A program made the translations under genes and the position numbers. From Carnegiea gigantea (lineage: Eukaryota > Streptophyta > Magnoliopsida > Caryophyllales > Cactaceae): a DNA stretch of 64,000 nucleotides. The stretch spans positions 1-64,000 of the forward strand of contig JAKOGI010002798.1 of assembly GCA_029747015.1 (NCBI GenBank), written 5' to 3'. The notes beneath the pieces were generated by a model, which ran no database searches, was not told the DNA's origin, and was given only the letters and a program-made list of their open reading frames with translations. The stretch's first letter is position 1, and each line of letters begins with the position of its first letter. Shown here in pieces: positions 10,701 through 19,794 of this stretch.

Positions 10701-12224
10701 CTCAACCCTAGACATGCTAAATGGGTAGAGTATCTTCAGTCCTTCCACTTCACTATCCAACATAAGGCGGGAACTCTCAACAAAGGAGCTGATGCATTAT
10801 CAAGAAGGTACTTATTACTCTCTACTTTGAGTACTAAAGTACTTGGATTTGAAGTTGTTAAAGATTTGTACCCAAAAGATGATGATTTCAAGGACATTTT
10901 TGAGAAGTGTCTTAAACACCCCCATGGGTTGTTCCACTTAGAAGATGGGTTCCTATTCAAAGGTTCACGCCTTTGTATACCTCAATGTGGATTTCGAGAA
11001 CTGCTTATCCAAGAGCTACATGGAGGAGCCCTAGCTGGCCATTTTGGTGTCGAGAAGACTAGATCAATGTTGAAGGAACACTACTATTGGCCTAAGATGT
11101 CAAGAGATGTAGAGCATTTCATCAAAAGATGTTCTACTTGTCAAATGGCTAAGAGCCATTCTTTGCCCCAAGGATTGTATTCTCCACTTCCCATTCCTCA
11201 AGCCCCTTGGGAAGATATTAGCTTGGATTTCATCACGGGTTTACCTAGAACCCAAAGGAACAAAGACTCCATTATGGTGGTTGTGGATCGATTCTCCAAG
11301 ATGGCGCATTTCATCCCTTGCCACACCACTAATGATGCTACTCAAGTGGCTAGTCTTTATTTCAAGGAGATTGTGAGACTACATGGCATTCCAAAGAGCA
11401 TGGTATCCGATCGTGACTCCAAGTTTCTTAGTCATTTTTGGCTAACTCTATGGCGCAAATTGGGTACTCAACTCAAGTTTAGCACTACTTGTCATCCCCA
11501 AACTGATGGACAAACTGAAGTCACCAATAGGACTTTGGGTACCTTACTTAGAGTCCTAGTGAAGAAGCATTTGAAGAATTGGGATGAGTTGCTACCACAT
11601 GCCGAGTTTGCATTCAATCGAGTGCCTAGCAAGTCCACCCAACTCTCTCCATTTCAAGTTGTCTATGGCTACAATCCCAAGAGTCCCTTGGATCTTGTTC
11701 CCATTCCAACTCCCACAAAATTTAGTTGGGAAGCTGAAAAAAGAGCCAAGGAGATCCAAGAACTTCATGCAAGAGTTAGAGATAACATTGCCAAGGCTAA
11801 TGAGAGAGCCATGCAAAGCGCCAACAAGCATCGCAAGGAGGTACATTTTCAGCCAGGAGATTTGGTATGGATTCACATGAGGAAGGAGCGTTTCCCTTCA
11901 AAGAGAAAATCTAAGTTGATGCCGCGTTCCGATGGTCCATTTGAAATCCTTGAGAAGGTTGGGCCCAATGCATATAAGGTTGATCTACCTGGAGATTATG
12001 GAGTTTCGGCTACCTTCAATGTCTCCGATCTTAGCCCCTTTTTCGATGATGAGCCCCTTCCTAGTTTGAGGGCAAACTTTCACTTACCCGGGGGGAATGA
12101 TGGAGACCATCGTGAGAAGCCCAAGGACCATCAAGCTCAGCCCAAGAGGACTCACTCAAGCTTCAAGAAGTCAAGGAAGTTGCCAAACTTTGCCGGAAAT
12201 TGGCGTTCATACCCGAAGAGGTAG
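7784..12224 (+). pseudogene. gag-pol: E gag-pol polyprotein (one frameshift and one nonsense codon)
   Basis: Translation from MSTKSTRSDQ gives a coiled-coil start (about residues 8-40), a capsid-like gag domain (about 81-200) and a knuckle CFRCQGMGHYASEC (about 307-320). A protease with DGGS (about 402) and RT with YFDD follow. Then come RNase H (LHSDHEALK) and integrase with an HHCC finger and DDE residues (ISLDF, VSDRD, TEVTNR). No C-terminal chromodomain is evident. An extra C near 9690-9696 shifts the frame in RT, and TAA at 10092-10094 replaces Gln. The last 42 codons lie inside the 3' LTR. An ATG upstream at 7511 is in the same frame but lies within the leader, so I chose 7784. Confidence 0.9.
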
Positions 12225-13209
12225 TGCCGCCTTCATCCAGAAATTTCCCGCTTTTTGTGTGCACTTTTGGCCTACCTAAAGTGGTCCCACAACTTGAGGC
12301 TCCACATGGTTTTGAAGTTTAAGATTTCAGCTTTCAAATAAGCCCAAGTTTGTTTAATTTGGACATCATTTGATTGGGCAAAATATCACTCAAAGATACG
12401 TTATGCTGATCCAGTCCAGTCTGAGATAGGTGCATTGTTTGGGCCATAACTTTCAAACCGCTTATCCAAATTGAGCAAATGAGCCCATTCTGGAAAATAG
12501 ACTTCCAGGGCTTTCTAACAAGCCCAAGAACGCGTGATTTGGCCGAGTATTCTGGAAGTTATGCTCTGTTGAAGTTGAGGCAGTTGCAAGGATTAATGCT
12601 GGGAATATGAAGAGTCTTAGGTTACATATATTTGTGTGGCTGATATTGTGCACGTTTTAGATGCTTCTAGATTGATGTAATCAGCTGCAAAAATCCTAGA
12701 ATATTCCTTGTAACCTCCCCCACCCCTTTTATGATGTGTCTTTTCATTTTTCTTAGACTTTTCATAGCTAGTTTTAATTGTTAGGAGTTATTTGAGTCCT
12801 TTGATTGTCTTTTGCTGAGTCTATAAAAAGAGGAGGGGCGTGTGAAGCTATTCATTCAGCATTGTAAGAAATTTCCAAAGCAATACAAGTACTTTGAGTG
12901 TGTTTCTCAAAAGTGCAACTAAATTCCTAGTTCTATATCTTGAATTGTGGCAAATTCAAGTGGTGTTCTAGGTTCTCTTCCTTTTCCGATTGGAGTGATT
13001 CCTTGGTTAAGACAAGAGAATTAGCCCAAGGTCAAGTCATTGAGTGGCTCCGTGAATGATTATCTCAATTACAAGATCTTGTTCTATTCCTTTTTTCTTG
13101 TGTAGTGAAATTCTTCATCCATCTCATCCATCTTTCATTTCTCTTTCCCAATTTGGCTTATTTTGAGTTGGAGTTTGATTTGGTTCACTTGCCACCCACA
13201 TATACATCA
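12098..13209 (+). repeat. Middle LTR shared by E and E2
   Basis: This is the 3' LTR of E and at the same time the left LTR of E2. Its TATA box is at 12822-12829. It differs from both outer LTRs at several shared positions, for example GATGTGTC where the outer copies have GATGAGTC. It ends TATACATCA at 13209 and leads directly into E2 leader sequence without a PBS. Confidence 0.9.
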
Positions 13210-13298
13210 CAAGTACATCCCAAAAAGCCAAAATACAAACCAAAAAAAAAAAAAAAACGGCACAAACCGGCAAACCCAGTCTCGAAGACCAGAGAAGC

Positions 13299-13407
13299 AG
13301 CACGGTGCCCCCGTGCCACCCAGCACGACCGTGCCACTATACTTTTCTGCATTTCCTCACGTCGAAGCATAGCACAGCCTGCCCGTGCCCCCTTGCACGA
13401 CCGTGCC
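13299..13407 (+). promoter_or_regulatory. Two GC-rich paired-palindrome modules in the E2 leader
   Basis: The modules at 13299-13336 and 13371-13407 match those of E closely. One half-site of the second is mutated (AGCACAG for AGCACGG). They are followed about 80 bases later by the gag ATG. Confidence 0.78.
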
Positions 13408-13485
13408 CTCCCTCCTCTTCTCCAAAACGGCCTTTTTCTCGCCTAAACACATAATCCACAAAGAACCCTTAAGCATTCATCCGTC

Positions 13486-14417
13486 ATGATTTCTCTTGGA
13501 AACTTGCGAAAAGAGATTGCTTTGATTGAAAAGGAGATGGTCATCCTTTAAACTCCAAAGTTTCGTGGCCAAAAAGAAGATTTCCCTTACTGGATTTCCA
13601 AAGTGGATCAAGTTTTCACTCGCTACAATATTGACGAGCAAGAGAAGTTTAAGGTTGTTATCAAGAAGCTCCGAGGCCATGCACTTGAATGGTGGGAAAA
13701 GTACAAGTATAAGAGGAAGAAGAGAGGAAAAAGTAAGATCACAACATGGGTTAAGTTAAGAGGTAAATTAATGGATACTTTCACTCCAACCTCTTACTTA
13801 CACAAGCATCCATTTGTTTCCTTTGAGGTAAACGGCTTTAATTCCTCTTCTAAAAACCTTCATTTCAACAAGGGAACTCCAATGAGTGCTTGTAACTCTA
13901 GCTCTACTTCCTTCTTTTATTTGGAGAAACTTAGCTCCAACAAAGATGAAGAGATCCTTGGAGAAAAAGGGTCGGGCCTAGTTGACCTACCTCTTGTTTT
14001 TGGTGACTGTGGTGGTGAAGAGACCTTTGAACTTGAGGCCCAAAGATCCGAGTTGAAGCAAGAAGAGATTGTGCAAGAAATTGAGCAATCCTTCACCCAA
14101 GAAGGGTGCCAAGAAGATAATGAGGTGAATTTGAGCATAACCCCAAGAATTGAAGAGCATGTAGTTAAAGACCTTGAAGTGATGAAGCCATGTAGGGTTG
14201 CTGAAGAGTTTGAACAACTCTTGATTCAAGAAGTACGCCCTACCGAACTCCAAGCACCCGAGTTGGAGGCATGTGGGGTTATTGAAGAAGTTGAGCAACT
14301 CTTGACCCAAGAAGAATTCACCTTAACCCCCATTCAACCTTCCCAACCCCTCAAACCACAAAAGGACCGACAAGCCTTAACCCTCATTCATCCTTCCCAA
14401 ACCCTTGCCCCCAAAGG
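13486..14417 (+). pseudogene. gag: E2 gag-like protein lacking the zinc knuckle
   Basis: The frame starts MISLGNLRKEIALIE. An in-frame TAA at 13549-13551 follows, and then a capsid-like stretch (YWISKVDQVF, LRGHALEWW). No CCHC motif follows. The frame passes into an acidic region shared with F (DLPLVFGDCGG, EEIVQEIEQSF) that I do not recognise, with an internally repeated EQLL-type segment. Fusion to LTR sequence removes the C-terminus. Its role is unknown beyond being gag-derived. Confidence 0.75.
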
Positions 14418-15034
14418 ATTAATGCTGGGAATATGAAGAGTCTTCGGTTACATATACTTGTGTGGCTGATATTGTGCACGTTTTAGATGCTTCTAGATTG
14501 ATGTAATCAGCTGCAAAAAATCCTAGAATATTCCTTGTAACCTCCCCCACCCCTTTTATGATGAGTCTTTTCATTTTTCTTAGACTTTTCATTAGCTAGT
14601 TTTAATTGTTAGGAGTTATTTGAGTCCTTTGATTGTCTTTTGCTGAGTCTATAAAAGGGGAGGGGCGTGTGAAGCTAATCATTCAGCATTGTAAGAAATT
14701 TCCAAAGCAATACAAGTACTTTGAGTGTGTTTCTCAAAAGTGCAACTAAATTCCTAGTTCTATATCTTGAATTGTGGCAAATTCAAGTGGTGTTCTAGGT
14801 TCTCTTCCTTTTCCAATTGGAGTGATTCCTTGGTTAAGACAAGAGAATTAGCCCAAGGTCAAGTCATTGAGTGGCTCCGTGAAGGATTATCTCAATTACA
14901 AGATCTTGTTCTATTCCTTTTTCTTGTGTAGTGAAATTCTTCATCCATCTCATCCATCTTTCATTTCTCTTCCCAATTTGGCTTATTTTGAGTTGGAGTT
15001 TGATTTGGTTCACTTGCCACCCACATATACATCA
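14417..15034 (+). repeat. Truncated right LTR of the E/E2 composite
   Basis: Only the last 618 bases of the LTR remain, including a TATA box near 14650 and the CTTGAATT/AATTCAAG hairpin. It ends TATACATCA. Single-base markers agree with the LTR at 6372-7484, not with the middle LTR. Confidence 0.88.
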
Positions 15035-16019
15035 TACTCCCAATCATCCTTGGGAGGATGTGAGCATGGACTTTGTTCTTGGCCTTCCAAGAACACAAAG
15101 GGGTAAAGATTCGATCTTTGTCGTTGTTGATCGTTTTTCTAAGATGGCCCATTTTATACCTTGTACCAAGACCAATGATGCCACCCACATTGCCGAATTA
15201 TACTTCAAGGAAGTAATGAGGCTACATGGCATCCCTGGATCCATTGTTTCGGATAGGGATACCAAGTTCCTTAGCCATTTTTGGGTGACACTTTGGAAGA
15301 AGATGGGAACCAAGCTCAAGTATAGCACTTCATGCCACCCTCAAACGGATGGGCAAACCGAAGTCGCCAACCGGACTTTGGGAACCCTCTTAAGAGTGCT
15401 AGTGAAATCCAACGTCAAAGCTTGGGACTTAGCCCTGCCACACGCCGAATTCGCCTTCAACAAGTCACCTAGCAAGGCCACGGGCTTATCTCCATTCGAG
15501 GTAGTCTATGGGATGGATCCTTTGAGTCCCCTTGATCTTGCTCCAAGAGAAATGAATGAGAAGCCTCACATGGAGGCTAGCAAACGGGTGGAGGAGATCC
15601 AGAAGCTCCATGAAACCGTGAAGGCCAAAATTGAGAAGGCCAATGCCTCATACAAAGACCATGCCAACAAGCATAGAAAGAAGATGGTGCTTCACCCCGG
15701 TGATTTGGTATGGGTTCACTTAAGAAAGGAACGGTTTCCTTCTAAGAGGAAGAGCAAATTGATGCCAAGGGCCGATAGTCCTTTTGAAGTATTGGAACGC
15801 ATCAATGATAATGCATACAAGATCAATTTGCCCGGTGAGTATGGAGTTTTGGCTACTTTCAACGTAGCCGACCTTAGCCCTTATGAGGAGGATGATAATC
15901 TTATTAATTTGAGGGCAAATTCTCTTCAACAAGGGGAGGATAATGGAGGTCCATCCCCTAACATGATCCATGGCCATCAAGGGAGCCCAAAAGGTCCAAA
16001 CCTCATGTCCAAGATGTAA
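15035..16019 (+). pseudogene. pol: Element A pol, part 3: integrase core and C-terminus, running into the LTR
   Basis: The frame resumes at [11 protein letters not shown] and covers the integrase catalytic core (VSMDF, VSDRD, TEVANR) and the C-terminal domain ([20 protein letters not shown]). It passes the tail [11 protein letters not shown] and continues about 26 codons into the 3' LTR. This stretch is uninterrupted, but the gene is broken upstream. An open frame that begins earlier (14931) is only LTR sequence. Confidence 0.88.
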
Positions 16020-17062
16020 GAAATCAACCTAAGGGAACAAGGAAATTATTTCCTCAAAATTGGAATTTCAGGCGTGCACAAACCCAGTTTTGTGCACGTT
16101 ATTTCCTAAACTTCCCAAGGCTAAAATGGGGTTGCAGGAAGCCTAAGTTTAAGTTCAAGATGTGCTCTTTCCATCAAGACCTCTTGCAAGTCATTTGGAG
16201 ATCATTTGGTACCTCAAAACCTCAAGCCAAGTCAGACACTACATTCTGGCCAGAAACTGGACTGTCTGAATTTAAGGGCTGTGTTGGTGGACTTTTTCTC
16301 CTCTATTTGGTTTGAAACTTTTATGGCTTGAAAGTACTTTAAAAATATTATCAAATGGCTGTAAAAAAACTCAGCCAAATTACATACATATAGAGCTATT
16401 AACCACCAAAACATTGCACAAAAACATCCCTTTACCCGGTACATGCCCAGCCGGTACAAGAGAGAGAGGAGTGAGGTGTTTTGCTCTTTCCATGCTTAGC
16501 CACTTGCAAGAGTCATTATGGGAAGTACCAAGCTGCCAAGGAAGCTTCCATTCACCCCAAGATCGACACATCATCCTCAAGATTAGCATTGAAGAGGTGT
16601 CAAGTGGAGGATGCGTCTATCCTTTTTTGCTTTGATTTGATCTTTGTATTTTTGCCTAGTTTAGCTTGTAGTGCAACCTAAGGCCTATGCTTGTACTTGA
16701 AAAGCTTGTATTAATACCCCCCCAAGGCTTGGCTGGCCACTCACTCAAGCATTTGTATGAAATAAAGTTGAGCTTTGCTCCTTTGAACTCCCAAACTCTC
16801 TTCTAGCTTATCTCTTCCTTTGGCCGGGTTGAGTGGTGATCTAGCAAGAGTCTTAACTCCTTCTTGGTGGTGTTTCTGTATCCAAGGGGTGGTTATGGGC
16901 CTTAACATCTTTCCTTGGTGGTGTTTCTGTATCCAAGGTTGGTGTTAGTTCCGATTGCTTATCCAAGTCTAAGGTGAGTTTGTGGTTTCAAAGTTGCCTT
17001 GAACTTCTTGCACTTTGCTTACATCTTTCCCATCCTCTTGACTTTCCCTAGCGGATACATCA
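15941..17062 (+). repeat. 3' LTR of A
   Basis: It begins TAATGGAGG, a one-base change from the usual TGATGG, right after the polypurine tract CAACAAGGGGAGGA. It ends GATACATCA at 17062. Two stem-loops with the TGGTGTTTCTGTAT loop lie at 16863-16886 (CTTGG/CCAAG) and 16913-16938 (CCTTGG/CCAAGG). Its U3 resembles the M LTRs. No clear TATA box was found. Confidence 0.85.
16863..16938 (+). promoter_or_regulatory. Twin covarying stem-loops in R/U5 of A
   Basis: Two copies of the 14-base loop TGGTGTTTCTGTAT are each closed by a perfect stem of 5 or 6 bp (CTTGG/CCAAG and CCTTGG/CCAAGG). Confidence 0.65.
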
Positions 17063-17518
17063 TCCGCCTCTTCTCCTCACCAGGTATGACCCGTTTTATC
17101 ATCCTCCCCTCACCTCTTCTATATCTCTCTAGAGGTGATGCCCTGTGACCTCCTTCCCCAAAAGCTCCCATATTGTAAGCGCGACCCCTTTCTTGAGAGG
17201 ATTGCCAACCCTTTGAGTTTGAGGACAAACTCAAAACAACCCGGGGAGTATGATGCATATTTCCATATGCATCATTTTTATTCAAGTCCAATTTCAAAGA
17301 AGAAAAGGGGCAAAGAAGATCATGCATGGAAATGTGCCTATTTGGTCTTCTTAAGTGAGTTCAAAGACTCGCGACACTATGGAGAGGTCAAAAAAAGGTT
17401 AAGCTTTGCTAGAAATTTGGTGCCGAATTCCTCCCTGCGAAACCCGATTTTTGTGACCACTTTTGGACAAGCTCAAGTGGACCCACAACTTGAGGGCCCA
17501 TGTGCTTTTGAAGCTTAA
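17063..17518 (+). pseudogene. gag: B gag C-terminus, frame-shifted, extending into the LTR
   Basis: This matches the end of the F gag protein (RYDPFYHPPL, then LSLRTNSKQPGEYDA). One base is missing near 17118 compared with F. From 17135 the frame is open through the polypurine tract and the LTR start for about 89 codons of LTR, giving the tail DAYFHMHHFYSS. The upstream part was separated by insertion of A and is off the left edge. Confidence 0.75.
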
Positions 17519-18392
17519 GATTTCATCTTTCAAATAAGCTCAAGTTTGTTTAATTTGGACATCATTTGATTGGGCAAAATATCACTCAAAGATACGTTAT
17601 GCTGATCCAGTTCAGTCTAAGATAGGTGAATTATTTGGGCCATAACTTTTAAACCGCTTATCCCAATTGAGCAAATGAGCCCATTCTGGAAACTAGACTT
17701 CCAGGGCTTTCTATCAAGCCCAAGAACGCGTGATTTGGCCGAGTATTCTGGACGTTATGCTCTGTTGAAGTTGAGGCAGTTGCAAGGATTAATTCTGGGA
17801 ATATGAAGAGTCTTCGGTTACATGTGATTGTGTGGCTGACACTGTGCACGTTTTGGAGCCTTCTAGATTGGTGTAATCAGCTAAGAAATCCTAGAATATT
17901 CCTTGTAACCTCCCCCACCCTTTTATGATGTGTCTTTCCATTTATCTTAGTCTTTTCATTTTACTAGTTTTAATTGTTAGGAGTTATTTGAGTCCTTTTG
18001 TTGTCTTTTGCTGAGCCTATATAAAGGGGGGGCATGTGAGCATTGTAGATCAGATTTCTAAGGCATTTCAAGAGTAATTCAAGCACCTTTGAGAGTGATT
18101 CTCATTTGTGTCCCAAAAATTCCTAGTTCTATATCTTGAATTTGGCTAATTCAAGTGGTGTTTTAGGTTCTCCTTCTTTTCTTTGGAGTGATTCCTCAGA
18201 AGAGTGAAGGGAATTAGCCCAAGACCAAGGTGTGAGTGGCTCCGGAAGGATTATCTCATACTCAAAGTCTTGCACTATCCATCTCTATTCTGTTTGGTGA
18301 TATTCTTCATCTTTCGCATCTTTCTCTCTTTTCATTTTGCTTAAGTTTGATTTGAGTTCGATTTGGATCACTTTCCACCCACATATACATCA
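17251..18392 (+). repeat. 3' LTR of B
   Basis: It starts with a perfect palindrome (arms TGATGCATAT and ATATGCATCA around TTCC) and ends TATACATCA. A TATA-like TATATAAA lies near 18018. The hairpin CTTGAATT/AATTCAAG follows near 18136. It belongs to the same family as the F, I and Q LTRs. B lies in the gag of C. Confidence 0.9.
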
Positions 18393-18632
18393 GGTTCATC
18401 CTCACTAGATGAATCCAAAGTATGACTAGACACTTGTTTTTGCCTCCAGGGTTCAGATTGCATAGGTTCTTCACACACCTTTTTCTTTTGCTTGAGAAAG
18501 ATACCTAGCTGTTTGCATAGGTACTCATTTTGAGCTTGCAACTCTTGATTTAAACTCTTCAAAAGAAGTAATCCCGTGATTACTCTTCAAAATAGCATCA
18601 AGTTTCTCTTCTAAACTCGAACTAGTACACAT
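18393..18632 (-). pseudogene. gag: C gag N-terminus fragment
   Basis: The minus-strand frame starts MCTSSSLEEKLDAILK from ATG at 18632, breaks near 18560 by a one-base shift, and continues as MKSLNQELQAQNEYL. The pattern is like the coiled-coil start of M and L gag. It is cut at 18393 by B. Confidence 0.65.
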
Positions 18633-18739
18633 GGTGTAACCGATTTAAGAGTAGAACAGATTGGACTTGTGTTTGAGGAATGGATTTGGATTTGTGTTTT
18701 GGGGAGCTTGGGGACGAATACCAGGCCAAGGAGAAACAT

Positions 18740-18751
18740 GCTCTGATACCA
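18740..18751 (-). promoter_or_regulatory. Primer-binding site of C
   Basis: On the minus strand this reads TGGTATCAGAGC. It lies four bases from the LTR end at 18756. It shows that C is oriented on the minus strand. Confidence 0.85.
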
Positions 18752-18755
18752 AATA

Positions 18756-18862
18756 TGATGTACCTCCCAAGGGTCTATGCTAAAACTCAATTGAAGAGTG
18801 AAAGCTTAAAACCAAGAGAGAATACAATCAATACAAAACCAAGGAAAGTGGGACGTAATATG
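18756..18862 (-). repeat. Truncated 5' LTR of C (U5 end only)
   Basis: About 107 bases match the U5 end of S (19128 onward) and of H. The similarity then stops abruptly. Confidence 0.7.
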
Positions 18863-19122
18863 CTTTGAAATTTCTTAAGAATCTCCTTCCTCATCTGTCT
18901 TAATCCTTTTCAATCAACATCTTCACTAAAATCCCACCAAATGCATTAACATCACTATTGTATGATTGGAATCCCCTTTCTGTTACCCTATTTGTTCTTA
19001 CCCTGTTTGACTGTGTAAATAAGCAAAGCACATAATAAGGAGTATTTAACATGTTCTAACCCTGTTTGTATGATTCAAATCCCCTTTCTGTTAATTTATT
19101 CAGGTGAGGAATAAATCAATAT
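18863..19122. other. Unassigned DNA between C and S
   Basis: No coding frame or LTR was recognised. A short phrase (CCCCTTTCTGTTA) occurs twice, near 18973 and 19081, which suggests an old internal duplication. Confidence 0.4.
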
Positions 19123-19418
19123 AATAATGATGTACCTGCCAAGGGTCTAGGCTAGAACTCAAATTAAGAGTGAAAGCTTACAAACCAAAGGTGGATACAA
19201 TCAAGGGAAAACCAAGGAAAGTGGACACATAATATGATGGTTGTGAAGCATCAAACATGTGAGGGAGGAATGGAACTTAGAATCAAGGGATTCTAAGTAA
19301 AAATCAAAAGGGAACTATGAGATATCTTCAAGGGGATTGTGTTGGACATATGAAGGGTAGAAGATAACCAAGCTAAACACGAAGCAAACAAGGAAAAAAA
19401 AAACCACACTGCAAGGGT

Positions 19419-19456
19419 GGCACGGTCGTGCACTTAGGCACGGTATGGCCGTGCCA
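19419..19456 (-). promoter_or_regulatory. GC-rich paired-palindrome module in LTR S
   Basis: In the sense orientation it reads a GGCACGG/CCGTGCC-type pair and then GCACGACCGTGCC. As in D and P, it lies inside the LTR near U5. Confidence 0.75.
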
Positions 19457-19716
19457 TATTGCTGCCAAGCATGGCCGGTTTTGTGGTGTTTCACGGTTTG
19501 AGTTTGGCTTTGTGTTTGTGTGGAAAGCTAAGCCAAAGGGGCTATCCTTAGCCTTGCATCAGCATGGTAATGGATGAATGGAGGTTTGTAAATGTATGGA
19601 ATGAAGGAGAATTAAAGATAAGAATTCACTAACGCAATTTAAGCTAGCAAATCTTCCTTCACTTCTCTTTGAATACTTGAAGATTATCAAGGTAGTTGGA
19701 TAGTGCTAAACTCAAT

Positions 19717-19794
19717 GTTTGGATACAGATATCACCACCAAACTTAAGTTTAGAGTCTTTAACCTTGGATTAAGATTCAGAAACACCACTTAAT
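19717..19794 (-). promoter_or_regulatory. Twin covarying stem-loops in R/U5 of S
   Basis: The stems are GTTTGG/CCAAAC and ATTAAG/CTTAAT, around loops of 15 and 14 bases related to TGGTGTTTCTGTAT on the minus strand. A further hairpin CCTTAAT/ATTAAGG lies near 19830-19850. Confidence 0.65.

Larger units (their letters stand above)
6372..13209 (+). mobile_element. Element E: full-length CRM-like gag-pol retrotransposon
   Basis: E has LTRs of 1113 and 1112 bp, a PBS, a leader with two GC-rich modules, and gag-pol that runs into the 3' LTR. The 3' LTR is shared with a second, gag-only internal region (E2), giving LTR-E-LTR-E2-LTR to 15034. The flanks of the whole block share only TAC or ATAC (6368-6371 with 15034-15037), so no clean 5-bp duplication can be called. 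Confidence 0.9.
13210..15034 (+). mobile_element. Element E2: gag-only internal region plus truncated LTR, PBS deleted
   Basis: The leader of E2 resembles the E leader but starts about 40 bases in, so the PBS is gone. It carries two GC-rich modules, a gag-like frame, and a fused LTR remnant. The gag-to-LTR junction near 14417 lies at a three-base AAG microhomology, typical of illegitimate recombination. Without a PBS, and with a broken right LTR, it cannot be copied by itself. Confidence 0.82.
1..17062 (+). mobile_element. Element A: CRM-like Ty3/gypsy retrotransposon, 5' part outside the window, split twice
   Basis: A is visible as three pieces, 1-1812, 6326-6371 and 15035-17062. Joined, they read from the protease-RT linker through RT, RNase H and integrase into a 3' LTR. 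The integrase zinc finger is interrupted by D after its first Cys, and the frame resumes after the CGGTA duplication. It is interrupted again 46 bp later by the E/E2 composite. The right flank of A is gag sequence of B, so A inserted into B. Its 5' LTR and gag lie off the left edge. CRM assignment is inference from pol motifs and TGATG/CATCA-type LTR ends. Confidence 0.85.

Noticed and set aside
13603..14436. E2 gag reading as an intact protein from the internal ATG at 13603
   Set aside because: That ATG lies inside the capsid-like region. The homologous start is 13486, and the frame is broken by TAA at 13549.
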